Of a stretch of 64,000 bases of DNA, positions 16,941-25,524 are shown piece after piece. The notes below the pieces were generated by a model. That model was given only the letters and a program-made list of their open reading frames with translations, was not told the origin of the DNA and ran no database searches. The translations under genes and the position numbers were made by a program. The first letter of the stretch is position 1. Each line of letters opens with the position of its first letter. The DNA lies in NCBI GenBank assembly GCA_050309435.1, contig JBNRMJ010000032.1, positions 1-64,000 on the forward strand, read 5' to 3'. This stretch comes from CAYXVJ01 sp050309435. Lineage in GTDB: Bacteria; Bacillota; Clostridia; Saccharofermentanales; Fastidiosipilaceae.

Positions 16941-17978
16941 TTAAAAGCTGCGATACGACTGACGCACCACATCAAGCAAGGCCGCTTTTTTCATGTCCGA
17001 ACAATCGAGGGCGCGAACGGCCGCTTCGGCCTTCTTCTGATACTTCAGAGCCACTCGTCTGGTCCGGGCGATGGAGTCGGAGCGTCTGACACGCGCGGAG
17101 ACTTCGGCGGCATCGATCGCTTTTTCTTCGATGGCCTCGCGAAGGGCCAAGTCCTCTTCCATGGCATAAATCAAAGGCAGGGTAACCACGTTCTGCTCGA
17201 AATCCGACTCCACGTTCTTACCCGCATCGTCCAGCGTGCTTTCGTAATCCATGCAATCGTCCGTAATCTGGAAAATCATACCGACATAGCGGCCGATTTT
17301 CCGGTACAGATCCTGCTGTTTCTTATCTTTCGTCGCCAGGATGCTGCCCGCGAAGAAAGATAATTCAAACAAGGCAGCCGTTTTACCGGCGATAATCCGA
17401 AGATAATCGCTGATGCCGATACTGAAATTCGCATTGAAGAGGGTCTGACGAAGTTCGCCCACGGCAATCTTCATCATATACCTCGTCAGCAGAGTCGGTT
17501 TGGCCAGCTCCTGATAATCGCCGGCTTCCGCCGTCTCGGCCATCATGGACAAGACGTCTGCCAGCAGATAGTCGCCCGTGATGACGGCAACCCTGGCCCC
17601 GGAGCGTTTCGCAAGCGTCTCTGCTCCCCGTCTGTACTCCGCATCATCCATGACATCGTCATGGACGAGAGTCGCCAGATGGAGCAGTTCGATCGCCGCG
17701 GCGAAGCTCGCCGTGTCGGGATTGACCAGACCTTCGTCGTTCATCGCAGAGAGAATCAGAGAACGAGCCCTAATTCCCTTCCCGCGCGACGCGGTTAAAT
17801 AAGAGCTAAAAGGCCGAATCAAAGACGGGGCACGTTTCAGACGTGCCTCGAGGATTCGACCGCTGGCGGCAAATGCATCTTCGACAGACACGTACGGCAA
17901 CCCTTTTGGAGCTGCCGTATTGTGAATGTCTGCCGTACTGGTATGCAGAATATCTGCATCCGGACGGATATTAGTCAT
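16941..17978 (-). CDS. dmkB: polyprenyl diphosphate synthase (DmkB-like)
   Basis: 345 residues, a soluble trans-isoprenyl diphosphate synthase. Both Mg2+-binding Asp motifs are present: HDDVMDDAEYRRG (first, about residue 110) and ITDDCMDYEST (second, about residue 235), with the usual RGKGIRARSL upstream. It elongates farnesyl or geranylgeranyl diphosphate to the long chain used by the DmkA-like enzyme downstream. The start overlaps the stop of ndh2 by eight bases (17971-17978), implying coupled translation. It is the equivalent of DmkB in the Listeria EET locus; a role in general menaquinone synthesis is equally possible. Confidence 0.88.
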   Translation of the reverse strand: MTNIRPDADILHTSTADIHNTAAPKGLPYVSVEDAFAASGRILEARLKRAPSLIRPFSSYLTASRGKGIRARSLILSAMNDEGLVNPDTASFAAAIELLHLATLVHDDVMDDAEYRRGAETLAKRSGARVAVITGDYLLADVLSMMAETAEAGDYQELAKPTLLTRYMMKIAVGELRQTLFNANFSIGISDYLRIIAGKTAALFELSFFAGSILATKDKKQQDLYRKIGRYVGMIFQITDDCMDYESTLDDAGKNVESDFEQNVVTLPLIYAMEEDLALREAIEEKAIDAAEVSARVRRSDSIARTRRVALKYQKKAEAAVRALDCSDMKKAALLDVVRQSYRSF

Positions 17979-19959
17979 GATAGAGGTACCACTTTCTGGC
18001 GAGACCGAACTTCTTCCAGGCTCTCTTCAGCGGGGGCTGCAGGTAGTAGTCGAGTCCGAAGCTAAGACCGGCGCCGAAGAGGCAGGCGATCGAAGCGGGG
18101 ATCATCCAGACCGTGCTCATGTAGAGACCCGTGGTCGAGAGGAACATCATCTGCAGAACGATCGAGACAACTGCGGCAGGTGTCGTGAAGAGACCGCCCA
18201 TCAGGCACAAGCCGACGATGATCTCGGCGAGCACGATGCTGATCTGCATGAAGATCTGCAGGCCGTTGTTCGGGATCATGAAGTTCCAGAGGATGTCGTT
18301 CAGGATCGGGACTTCGAGACGAGCGGCGTAATCGGCAATCGTGGCTTCCGCGACGGGAACCGCGCTGACGAACTGTGTCTTGAAGAGGCCCAGGAAATTC
18401 CAGTTGATCAGGGCCTGGCTGACAGCTTCGCCGGCTGCGCCTGTAGCAGAGGAAGCGGCATCGGTCGCGGCACTGCCGCCGTCGGTAACGACACCGAAGA
18501 TACCGTCATACCATGCCTGCGCACCGCCGATGAATCCTTCCATCTTGGGATTGGTAAACCAGCCCTCGACGATCTTCATGATGCCTTCGAATACCCAGAC
18601 GGCACCGAGCCAGACACGAAGCAGGACCAGGACGAAGCTGGGGTTGCGATTGGAGAAGTGACCGCCGACAAAGCTGCGGCGATTACGGACATTAAAGAAC
18701 TCGTGCTTCATGTAGCTGAAGACCTTGTTCCAGCCCAGAACCTGCACGAAGTAGACCATGTTGATGAAGTGCTTGACGAACATGGCGAAGAACGAAGCCA
18801 GACGAATCTTCTTCTTATCCGTACCGACCTCGGCGGCGCCCCAGCGTCCGCCCACGCAGACCATGACGCCATGGCCTTCGGTGTTCAGATCTTCATACTC
18901 GGAGAACTTCTTGATGCCCTGATCTTTACCGAAGAGGTCGACAACCAGGTTATGAGAAACGGTGTCGGCGGCGTGCTCGGCCATCTCGACCATCTGAGCG
19001 ATCGGACGATCCTGACCTTCGGGGATATAAAAGGCATTGTCACCGGCAACATAAACGGAAGGATCGCTGATCGAACGCAGATGAGCGTTGGTCTTGATAC
19101 GACCGCGACCGGCGTTCTCGAGGGTAGAACCGGCGGATGCGGTGATGTCGGCGGCTTCGATACCGGCTGCCCAGATAACCGTACCGGTTGTCTGATGGTC
19201 GATTGAGCCGTCGGGACGCTTGGCTTCGATGAAGTCCGGACCGATCTTGGAAACGGCGCGGCCCAGATCGATGCGGATGCCCATCTTCTCCATGCGGCGC
19301 TGGATCTTATCGCTCGACGGAGCGCTCAAGGTGGGAACGACGCGGTTCAGAACGTCAACGTCGACAATCGTGACGTCTTCTCTTCTGATTTCGAACTTCT
19401 CGCAGAGGATCGGGACCCACTCGGCCAGTTCGCCGGCCATTTCAACACCGGTAAAGCCCGCACCGACGATGTGGAAGGTCAAGAGACGACGCTTCTCCTG
19501 AATGTCGGTTTCCTTCGAGGCTTTACGGAAGGAATTCAATATATGCTCGCGCAGTTTGACGGCGTCCTCATAGCTCCACAACTTCCAGCTATACTCCGGA
19601 GCACCCTCAACGCCGAAATAAGTCGGCTTCGAACCGGCGGCGATTACGACATAGTCATAATCATAGCTGCTGGTTTCGCCGATCACTTTCTTGGCATCAA
19701 AATCGATTGATGTGACATGATCAAGAACTACATTAACCGCACGCTTCGCGAAAACGCGCTTGAGCGAAATCTTAATGGAGTCTTCGTCAACGCGGTTGGC
19801 CGCCACCTCATGCAACTCTGTCAACATGGTGTGGAACGGGTTTCTGTCGATAAGAGTAATATCAACGTCAGCGTTGTACTTCTTCACTCTCTTGGCCAGC
19901 TTCTTCGCGGTCAAAACACCCGCGTAACCGGCACCGATAATTACTACTTTTTTACTCAT
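17971..19959 (-). CDS. ndh2: type-II NADH dehydrogenase fused to DoxX-like membrane domain (Ndh2)
   Basis: 662 residues from the ATG at 19959 (AAGGGG five bases upstream; an in-frame ATG at 19986 lacks an SD). Residues 1 to ~430 are an NDH-2 flavoprotein: FAD dinucleotide fold VIIGAGYAGVLTAKKL, NADH fold HIVGAGFTGVEMAGELAEW, VIWAAGIEA, and the FAD motif VYVAGDNAF. The remaining ~220 residues carry about five TM segments like DoxX proteins, interrupted by a Gly/Ala/Ser-rich insert near residues 510-530. EET-type Ndh2 proteins also have an extra membrane tail. It would oxidise NADH and reduce membrane demethylmenaquinone. First gene of the EET locus; a TATAAT at 19989-19994 (complement) could be its -10 box. 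Confidence 0.9.
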   Translation of the reverse strand: MSKKVVIIGAGYAGVLTAKKLAKRVKKYNADVDITLIDRNPFHTMLTELHEVAANRVDEDSIKISLKRVFAKRAVNVVLDHVTSIDFDAKKVIGETSSYDYDYVVIAAGSKPTYFGVEGAPEYSWKLWSYEDAVKLREHILNSFRKASKETDIQEKRRLLTFHIVGAGFTGVEMAGELAEWVPILCEKFEIRREDVTIVDVDVLNRVVPTLSAPSSDKIQRRMEKMGIRIDLGRAVSKIGPDFIEAKRPDGSIDHQTTGTVIWAAGIEAADITASAGSTLENAGRGRIKTNAHLRSISDPSVYVAGDNAFYIPEGQDRPIAQMVEMAEHAADTVSHNLVVDLFGKDQGIKKFSEYEDLNTEGHGVMVCVGGRWGAAEVGTDKKKIRLASFFAMFVKHFINMVYFVQVLGWNKVFSYMKHEFFNVRNRRSFVGGHFSNRNPSFVLVLLRVWLGAVWVFEGIMKIVEGWFTNPKMEGFIGGAQAWYDGIFGVVTDGGSAATDAASSATGAAGEAVSQALINWNFLGLFKTQFVSAVPVAEATIADYAARLEVPILNDILWNFMIPNNGLQIFMQISIVLAEIIVGLCLMGGLFTTPAAVVSIVLQMMFLSTTGLYMSTVWMIPASIACLFGAGLSFGLDYYLQPPLKRAWKKFGLARKWYLYHD

Positions 19960-20205
19960 CTGTACACCCCTTCTATGGAATCGCATCTATTATACTAATT
20001 CTTGAACGATAATGATATCCTCTCTCCTCCAAATTATTAATCGATTATTCCTTACTTATATGTAAGCAAAGACAGCTTTGCCTTAAAAAATGCTTGTATG
20101 AACAGAGCTAATTTGAGCAAATTAACCAATTTCGATTTTTGACGATTTAGAGGCTTGCACTGCTTCCGTTCATCAGCTATGCTTTGGGTGAAAATAACAG
20201 CCTTG

Positions 20206-20276
20206 CACCAATATATCCCAAGTAACATGGACTTGGAGTTTCTACCGGACACCTGATGTTGGTCCGACTATTGGTC
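20206..20276 (+). promoter_or_regulatory. guanine-type purine riboswitch
   Basis: P1 is ACCAATA/TATTGGT (20207-20213 with 20269-20275). Between them lie the conserved loop signatures CAAGTAACATGGACTTG and GGAGTTTCTACCGG, and the three-way junction strand CCGACTAT. The key base in GACTA is C, as in guanine/hypoxanthine aptamers (adenine aptamers have T). It precedes a purine permease, fitting feedback control by guanine. Confidence 0.92.
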
Positions 20277-20288
20277 TCTTATTGGTGA

Positions 20289-20338
20289 TGGCCGTATTTC
20301 CGTTTTCTTTACGGAAGTAGCGGCTAATTTCATTTTTC
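20289..20338 (+). terminator. riboswitch expression-platform terminator
   Basis: GGCCGTATTTCCGT pairs with ACGGAAGTAGCGGC and is followed by TAATTTCATTTTT, ending ten bases before the permease ATG. Guanine binding would stabilise P1 and favour this terminator; the overlap of P1 3' side sequence (ATTGGTGATGGCC) allows an antiterminator. Confidence 0.8.
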
Positions 20339-20348
20339 GGAGGAGTTT

Positions 20349-21776
20349 ATGGATCGTTTCTTCAAATTAACGGAGAACAAAACAAACGTGAGGACAGAGG
20401 TACTGGCGGGCTTGACCACCTTCTTTGCCATGTCTTACATCGTTGTCGTTAACCCCGGCATTCTGTCGGAAGCCGGTATGGGTTGGGGAGCTGTTTACCT
20501 GGCCACTATCATTTCCGCAGTCGTCGGCACGCTTATCATGGGCCTTTACGCGAATGTTCCCTACGCGCAAGCCGCGGGTATGGGCCTGAACGCCTACTTC
20601 ACCTACACCGTCGTTTTCGCCTTGAATTTCAGCTGGCAGGAAGCCCTTTCGATGGTTTTCCTCTGCGGTATCATCAACATCCTGATCACCGTCACCCAAG
20701 TCCGTAAAGCGATCATCAAGGCGATCCCCGAGAGCATTCAGCATGCGATCTCCGGCGGTATCGGTCTGTTCATCGCATACATCGGTTTGAAGAACGCCGG
20801 TTTCCTGAACTTCACCTTGAACCCCGGAAGCTATGATCTCTTCGAATCCGGTACGGTTGTCAGCGACGCTTCGGCTGTTCCTGCGCTCGCCACCTTCAAC
20901 AACCCCGGTATTCTGCTGGCTACCATCGGTCTGGTTCTCACGGTCATCCTGGTTGTCGCCAAATTGAAAGGCGCCCTCCTGATCAGCATCATCATCACCA
21001 CCCTCATCGGTATTCCCATGGGCGTTACCAAGATCGGTGGCGGCGGCGCCGTCGGTCTCGGCGAATCCGTCAAACAGCTCGGCGACACTTTCGGTGTTAT
21101 CTTCACCAAGGAAGGTATCCCCAGCTTGTTCTCTGATTCCGCCAAAGTCCTGCCTGCCCTGATGGCTATCTTCTCCTTCAGCCTGACCGATACCTTCGAC
21201 ACCATCGGTACTTTCATCGGTACGGGTCGTCGTTCGGGTATCTTCTCTGACGCAGACATGAAAGCCATGGAGCAGTCCGGTGTCCACTCCAAGATGGACC
21301 GCGCCTTGATCTCCGACTCTGTTGCCACATCCATCGGTGCCATCTTCGGTACATCCAACACCACTACCTACGTTGAGAGTGCCGCGGGTATCGGCGCCGG
21401 CGGTCGTACGGGTCTGACTTCTGTCGTAACCGCGATCATGTTCCTGCTGTGCATCCCGCTGCTGCCTCTGGCCAGTGCCGTTCCCGGTCAGGCCACGGCC
21501 GCTACCCTCGTCATCGTCGGTGTCATGATGGCCGCTTCGTTCAAGGATATCGACTGGACGGAAATCAGCGAAGCCATCCCCGCCTTCTTCACCGCCGTCT
21601 TCATGGGCTTCTTCTACAGCATCTCGGTTGGTATCGCCTTTGGCTTCATTACCTACCTGCTCGTATTGGTCGTCAAGAAGCTCACGGGCCAGGAGACAAG
21701 CGAAAAGGCTTCCCCGATCCTGATCGGTGCCACGGCGCTCTTCATCATCGAGTTTGTTCTGAAAGCTCTGTTCTAA
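20349..21776 (+). CDS. pbuG: guanine/hypoxanthine permease, NCS2 AzgA type
   Basis: 475 residues with about 12-14 TM segments, preceded by GGAGG. It begins MDRFFKLTENKTNVRTEVLAG and continues with TTFFAMSYIVVVNP, the hallmark of the AzgA subgroup of nucleobase-cation symporters. Further family motifs are AAGMGLNAYFTYTVV, DTFDTIGTFIGTG and GTSNTTTYVESAAGIGAGGRTG. It imports guanine and hypoxanthine with protons. The guanine riboswitch and terminator in the leader independently support the substrate. A bidirectional terminator follows. Codon usage in this gene is conspicuously C-ending, suggesting high expression. Confidence 0.92.
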   Translation: MDRFFKLTENKTNVRTEVLAGLTTFFAMSYIVVVNPGILSEAGMGWGAVYLATIISAVVGTLIMGLYANVPYAQAAGMGLNAYFTYTVVFALNFSWQEALSMVFLCGIINILITVTQVRKAIIKAIPESIQHAISGGIGLFIAYIGLKNAGFLNFTLNPGSYDLFESGTVVSDASAVPALATFNNPGILLATIGLVLTVILVVAKLKGALLISIIITTLIGIPMGVTKIGGGGAVGLGESVKQLGDTFGVIFTKEGIPSLFSDSAKVLPALMAIFSFSLTDTFDTIGTFIGTGRRSGIFSDADMKAMEQSGVHSKMDRALISDSVATSIGAIFGTSNTTTYVESAAGIGAGGRTGLTSVVTAIMFLLCIPLLPLASAVPGQATAATLVIVGVMMAASFKDIDWTEISEAIPAFFTAVFMGFFYSISVGIAFGFITYLLVLVVKKLTGQETSEKASPILIGATALFIIEFVLKALF

Positions 21777-21807
21777 GTCCCGTTACTTTATAACTTACAA
21801 GACTCAC

Positions 21808-21849
21808 AAAAAGGTCTGCCTCGATTCCAAGTTCGAGACAGACCTTTTT
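21808..21849. terminator. bidirectional rho-independent terminator
   Basis: AAAAAGGTCTGcCTCGA pairs with TCGAGaCAGACCTTTTT with an 8-base loop. It has A-tract and T-tract on both sides and separates the convergent pbuG and SRAP genes. Confidence 0.9.
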
Positions 21850-21880
21850 CATATCCCTTATATATAGGTATTAATAAGAC

Positions 21881-22474
21881 TTATACCGCGGTTTGGACCC
21901 ATTCGGGATCGGCGGTGGTAAGAAGTGCTTCGGCCTGATCGTAATCATTGATGTATGCGGCCAGGTTTTCTCTAGTAATAACGACCGGCATACGGTTATG
22001 AACGACGGCCATCCCCGCGTTGGCTTCCTGAGTCAAGATGACAAAACGAGGACCGTCTTCAAACTCTTTATAGATACCGGCCAGATAGAGAAGCGGCGTG
22101 CCGGATGTCGTGAAGTGATACTTCTCGAGGGCTTTTCCCTTCTTATCGTGCGACCACTCGTAGAAACCGGAGGTCGGTATAATGCAGCGACTACTGCGGA
22201 GCGCATCGCGAAAAGTTGGTTTTTCGGCCGCCGTCTCGGCTCTGGCGTTAATCAGGAGCTGCTTGCCCTGATACCCGGGAAAGCCCCAGGTCATGGGTCT
22301 GGCGATATAGCCTTTTTCGGCCGTCAAAATGACCGGCACGTAGTTCGAAGGATAAATCTCTCCCGTGTCCATCCTCTCTGCTTCTTCTTCCCCGTAGCGG
22401 GATTCGATGTAGCGTCGAATATTCTCCAGTTCTTCGCTGCCGTCTTCGGGCGCGATGTAGTATCTTCCGCACAT
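21881..22474 (-). CDS. SOS response-associated peptidase (SRAP/YedK, HMCES-like)
   Basis: 197 residues. Starts MCGRYY; after Met removal Cys2 is the catalytic nucleophile that crosslinks to abasic sites in single-stranded DNA and self-processes its N-terminus. Other family landmarks are RPMTWGFPGY, the INARAET motif with the conserved Asn/Glu, CIIPTSGFYEWSHD and the C-terminal HNRMPVVI containing the active-site His. The SD is weak (AAAGAG). It shares direction with the zinc-ribbon gene 19 bases upstream and may be co-transcribed. No LexA-type site was identified. Confidence 0.92.
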   Translation of the reverse strand: MCGRYYIAPEDGSEELENIRRYIESRYGEEEAERMDTGEIYPSNYVPVILTAEKGYIARPMTWGFPGYQGKQLLINARAETAAEKPTFRDALRSSRCIIPTSGFYEWSHDKKGKALEKYHFTTSGTPLLYLAGIYKEFEDGPRFVILTQEANAGMAVVHNRMPVVITRENLAAYINDYDQAEALLTTADPEWVQTAV

Positions 22475-22493
22475 ACTCTTACTCTTTCATCAC

Positions 22494-23024
22494 TTATCTA
22501 AAGAACGGTAAAAAGCCGGCAAAGCCCGTGAAGTTACTGCCGAACTCATCGCCGAACTCTCTCATGAACGAGGCCCAGAAACCGGCGAAGACAACCGAGA
22601 ACAAGATACCGAGCACGATAGCAATCAATGCCCAGATCAAGACGGCTCTGGCGTAGTTTCTTCGATTTATGTTTCCGCTGCTGCCGAAAGCCCAGATGAA
22701 TATCATGACGATACCAACGATGGGAATCGCCGTGATCAGCATCGTTACAAACCAGGAGCCGGTTGTCATGACGGACTCGTCCGTATAAGTGTTATACGTC
22801 GGAGCCGCGTTCATGTAGGGACTCGGAGGTGCCGGCTGATAAGGCCGGGGCGGCGGATTGCTCTGATACGGCTGATTATACTGCGTTTGCGGGTCGTTTC
22901 CATAAAGCGAACGCGTAGTATCGCTATCCTGTAAATTGGTATTTACCGTCGCTACCGGCTGACCGCAATTCTCGCAGAAGGCTGCTCCTTCTTTTAATGT
23001 GGCACCACAATTAGTACACTGCAT
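22494..23024 (-). CDS. zinc-ribbon membrane protein
   Basis: 176 residues. The N-terminal zinc ribbon MQCTNCGATLKEGAAFCENCG has two CxxC knuckles. A Pro/Tyr/Gln-rich disordered linker follows (about 40-80), then two TM segments (about 87-110 and 125-155) with a basic loop GNINRRNYARA between. The layout is common in Firmicutes proteins of unknown role. AGGAGG lies upstream. It is divergent from the TPP-riboswitch operon and upstream of the SRAP gene, with no functional link apparent. Confidence 0.8.
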   Translation of the reverse strand: MQCTNCGATLKEGAAFCENCGQPVATVNTNLQDSDTTRSLYGNDPQTQYNQPYQSNPPPRPYQPAPPSPYMNAAPTYNTYTDESVMTTGSWFVTMLITAIPIVGIVMIFIWAFGSSGNINRRNYARAVLIWALIAIVLGILFSVVFAGFWASFMREFGDEFGSNFTGFAGFLPFFR

Positions 23025-23245
23025 GTTCGTCCCTCCTTTATGACTCCCAAGCTTGATCGATGAATGCTATCATCTTGATACTCCCAAGATAACAAGGCTC
23101 TGTTTCTTACACAATCTATTTAGGTACAAAAGATAAAAAGTCATTAAATCATAGTATTTCTACACACGATCCTACCCGGTATCTTCCTGACTTGACCTTT
23201 ATTCCCGTCTGACCTATAGTTATACCGTTCAATTGAATATTCTAT

Positions 23246-23334
23246 AGGGGTGCTGACTTCATGGTCGGCTGAGATTGAGGTGCGAAACGCCTCGGACCCT
23301 CAAACCTGATTCGGGTAATGCCGACGTAGGGAAT
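23246..23334 (+). promoter_or_regulatory. TPP riboswitch (THI element)
   Basis: The leader shows GGGGTGC, then GGCTGAGATTGAGG, then GACCCTCAAACCTGATTCGG and GTAATGCCGACGTAGGGAA, the pyrimidine- and pyrophosphate-sensor arms of the TPP aptamer in order. It precedes genes for thiamine-precursor uptake. Confidence 0.95.
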
Positions 23335-23349
23335 TGATGGTAATCTCTG

Positions 23350-23379
23350 CCCCCGCTTTGTCGGGGGATTTTTGTTTTA
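23350..23379 (+). terminator. terminator of the TPP riboswitch expression platform
   Basis: CCCCCG and CGGGGG (23350-23367) enclose CTTTGT and are followed by ATTTTTGTTTT. It ends 12 bases before the first gene of the operon, so TPP binding is expected to cause termination. Confidence 0.85.
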
Positions 23380-23390
23380 GGAGTAAATTT

Positions 23391-23684
23391 ATGAAAGCCA
23401 GTGTTGCTCTTCAAGTCTTACCGGGTACACAAGATACTGAAAAGGTCGTCTCAATCGTCGACGAGGTCATCTCGTTCTTAAAGGCTAGCGGTCTTAAGGT
23501 CCACGTGGGTCCTTTCGAGTCCACGATCGAAGGCGACGATTTGGATTATCTTTTGGATCTTGTGAAAGAAGCTCAAAAGATCGTGATTCGGGCAGGCGTG
23601 CCCAGCGTATCTTCTTATGTGAAGATTTTTTACAGTCCGGAAGGAGTCTTGGGCATCGATGAGAAAATCTCGAAACATCAGTGA
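23391..23684 (+). CDS. thiamine-binding protein, YkoF/MTH1187 family
   Basis: 97 residues with TTTAGGAG about seven bases before the ATG. It has the ferredoxin-like fold of the MTH1187/YkoF family, recognisable from MKASVALQVLPG near the start and HVGPFESTIEGDDLDYLLDLV in the middle. These small cytoplasmic proteins bind thiamine or its precursor and accompany thiamine transporters. It is the first gene after the TPP riboswitch and overlaps the permease gene by 26 bases. Confidence 0.85.
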   Translation: MKASVALQVLPGTQDTEKVVSIVDEVISFLKASGLKVHVGPFESTIEGDDLDYLLDLVKEAQKIVIRAGVPSVSSYVKIFYSPEGVLGIDEKISKHQ

Positions 23685-24453
23685 TCCCAAACCGCCGGGA
23701 AGATGGGATAAGATCGGCGAGGTTCTGACACCGCTGATTACTTTCCTGATCTTATTTACCCTCTGGCTTCTGCTAACGGAAGGCGGCTTGATCGACGCGT
23801 ATCTGCTCCCTTCGCCGCTGGATGTCGGCAGGGCATTTATCTCGGATCGCTCGCAGCTCTTCTACCACAGTCAGGTATCCCTGAAAGAGGCTTTCCTGGG
23901 TCTTGGTATCGGCACGGTTTTGGCCTGGACCTTTGCCATTTTGATGGATCGGGTAAATCTGCTACATAAAGCCTTTTACCCTCTGTTGGTTATTTCTCAA
24001 ACGATCCCGACGATCGCCATCGCACCGCTTCTCGTCATCTGGATGGGTTTTGGTCTGGCTCCGAAAGTAGCGCTCGTTATTCTAACCTGCTTCTTTCCGA
24101 TCACGGTGAATCTGCTCGGGGCATTTTCTTCTGTGGATCCCGACGAGATCGACATGCTTCGCACAATGGGAGCCGGACATCGTCAGATTTTTCGACACAT
24201 TAAGTTTCCGGCTAGTCTCGAGGCTTTCTTCCACGGACTGAAAATTTCCGCATCCTATGCCATCGTGACAGCCGTGGTCGCCGAATGGCTCGGCGGTTTC
24301 GAAGGTCTGGGCGTCTATATGACCCGCGTCCGTCAGGCTTATGCTTTTGACAAAATGTTCGCCGTCATCGTTTTGATCTCGGTCTTAAGTCTTTTACTCG
24401 TCGGCGCAGTCAACCTCGCAGCCTGGCTCTGCCTGCCCTGGAAACGTAAATGA
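23659..24453 (+). CDS. thiX: ABC transporter permease for thiamine precursor (ThiX-like)
   Basis: 264 residues, about six TM segments. It has the BPD_transp_1 (SsuC/TauC-like) fold with the coupling motif EIDMLRTMGAGHRQIFRHIKFP that docks to the ATPase. The N-terminal residues overlap the preceding gene, and GGAAGGAG lies ~12 bases upstream of the ATG. Together with the ThiY-like lipoprotein and ThiZ-like ATPase downstream and the TPP riboswitch upstream, it most probably imports a pyrimidine precursor (formylaminopyrimidine or HMP). Sequence alone would also allow nitrate, taurine or sulfonate; the riboswitch decides. Confidence 0.85.
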   Translation: MRKSRNISDPKPPGRWDKIGEVLTPLITFLILFTLWLLLTEGGLIDAYLLPSPLDVGRAFISDRSQLFYHSQVSLKEAFLGLGIGTVLAWTFAILMDRVNLLHKAFYPLLVISQTIPTIAIAPLLVIWMGFGLAPKVALVILTCFFPITVNLLGAFSSVDPDEIDMLRTMGAGHRQIFRHIKFPASLEAFFHGLKISASYAIVTAVVAEWLGGFEGLGVYMTRVRQAYAFDKMFAVIVLISVLSLLLVGAVNLAAWLCLPWKRK

Positions 24454-24467
24454 AAGGTATTAATAAT

Positions 24468-25520
24468 ATGTTATATAAAGGAAATTCCGTTAAAGCCGTC
24501 CTTTCGGCACTCATCATTTTCACGCTGCTCTTTACTGCTGCTTCCTGTTCCGGCAACAATAATGCTCAAAGTGGCAAAGGCAGCGACAAGTCGGAGCTCT
24601 TCGACATCACTTTCAGTCTTGACTGGACACCGAATACGAATCACACGGGTCTTTTTGTCGCGATCGAAAAAGGTTATTTCGAGGAGCAGGGCTTAAACGT
24701 CACCGTCATTCAACCGGCCGAGAACAGTGCCGTTACCTTAACGGCCAGCGGCGAAGCCGATTTCGCGATCGATGCCCAGGATACCATGGCTGCCGCACTA
24801 GCTCTGGATAAACCACTGGATGTCGTAGCAGTAGCCGCGATTCTTCAGCACAATACCTCCGGTATCATCAGCCGTGCCGGCGAAGGCATGGATACACCGG
24901 CGGGACTGTCGGGTAAACGTTACTCGACCTGGAATAATCCGATCGAGCTGGCCATGGTCGAAAATCTCGTAACAGAAGCGGGCGGCGATTTCTCCACGCT
25001 TAACTTAATCCCGAACACCATCACGGATGAAGCGGCGGCCCTAAACGCCGGGCAAACCGATGCGGTCTGGATTTTTTACGGCTGGAGCGGCATCAATGCC
25101 GAACTATCCGAGCTTGATTTCGACTACTATAATCTAAAAGACCTGAATCCGGTTTTCGACTATTACACGCCGGTTGTTATCGCGAATACCAGCTTCCTGG
25201 CCGAGCATCCCGAAGAGAGTAAAGCTTTCATGACTGCACTAAGCCAAGGCTACGAGTATGCGATCGAAAACGTCGAAGAATCCGCCGAGATTCTGATGAA
25301 CAGCGACGAATCAGGCTCTCTTAGCGGTGCCAAAGAGCTGGTCCTCGAGAGTCAAAAATGGATCTCCGGGCAATACCGGGCAGATACCAAACAATGGGGA
25401 ATCATCGAAGCCGGGCGCTGGGATGCTTTTTACGCCTGGTTGTTTGAAGAAGGTCTGATCGAAAAGGAGCTTCCTTCCGGTACGGGCTTCACAAACGACT
25501 ATCTCCCGAATGAAGGATAA
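24468..25520 (+). CDS. thiY: NMT1/THI5-like substrate-binding lipoprotein (ThiY-like)
   Basis: 350 residues from the ATG at 24468 (AAAGG upstream; an alternative ATG at 24450 overlaps the thiX stop as ATGA). A lipoprotein signal ends TAASC (Cys27). The NMT1 family start of the mature domain is clear: FSLDWTPNTNHTGLFVAIEKGYF, with EQGLNV and the ligand-loop GEADFAIDAQDTMAAALA (each quoted in part). It binds a thiamine pyrimidine precursor outside the membrane and delivers it to ThiX. Overlaps the ATPase reading frame region by a few bases only if the upstream ATG at 25510 were used. Confidence 0.88.
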   Translation: MLYKGNSVKAVLSALIIFTLLFTAASCSGNNNAQSGKGSDKSELFDITFSLDWTPNTNHTGLFVAIEKGYFEEQGLNVTVIQPAENSAVTLTASGEADFAIDAQDTMAAALALDKPLDVVAVAAILQHNTSGIISRAGEGMDTPAGLSGKRYSTWNNPIELAMVENLVTEAGGDFSTLNLIPNTITDEAAALNAGQTDAVWIFYGWSGINAELSELDFDYYNLKDLNPVFDYYTPVVIANTSFLAEHPEESKAFMTALSQGYEYAIENVEESAEILMNSDESGSLSGAKELVLESQKWISGQYRADTKQWGIIEAGRWDAFYAWLFEEGLIEKELPSGTGFTNDYLPNEG

Positions 25521-25524
25521 ACGC

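Noticed and set aside
17926..19206. 426-codon plus-strand frame
   Set aside because: Antisense of ndh2 with no RBS and a composition rich in Asp, Glu and His that matches no protein family.
20052..20252. 66-codon minus-strand frame
   Set aside because: Overlaps the guanine riboswitch and has no SD.
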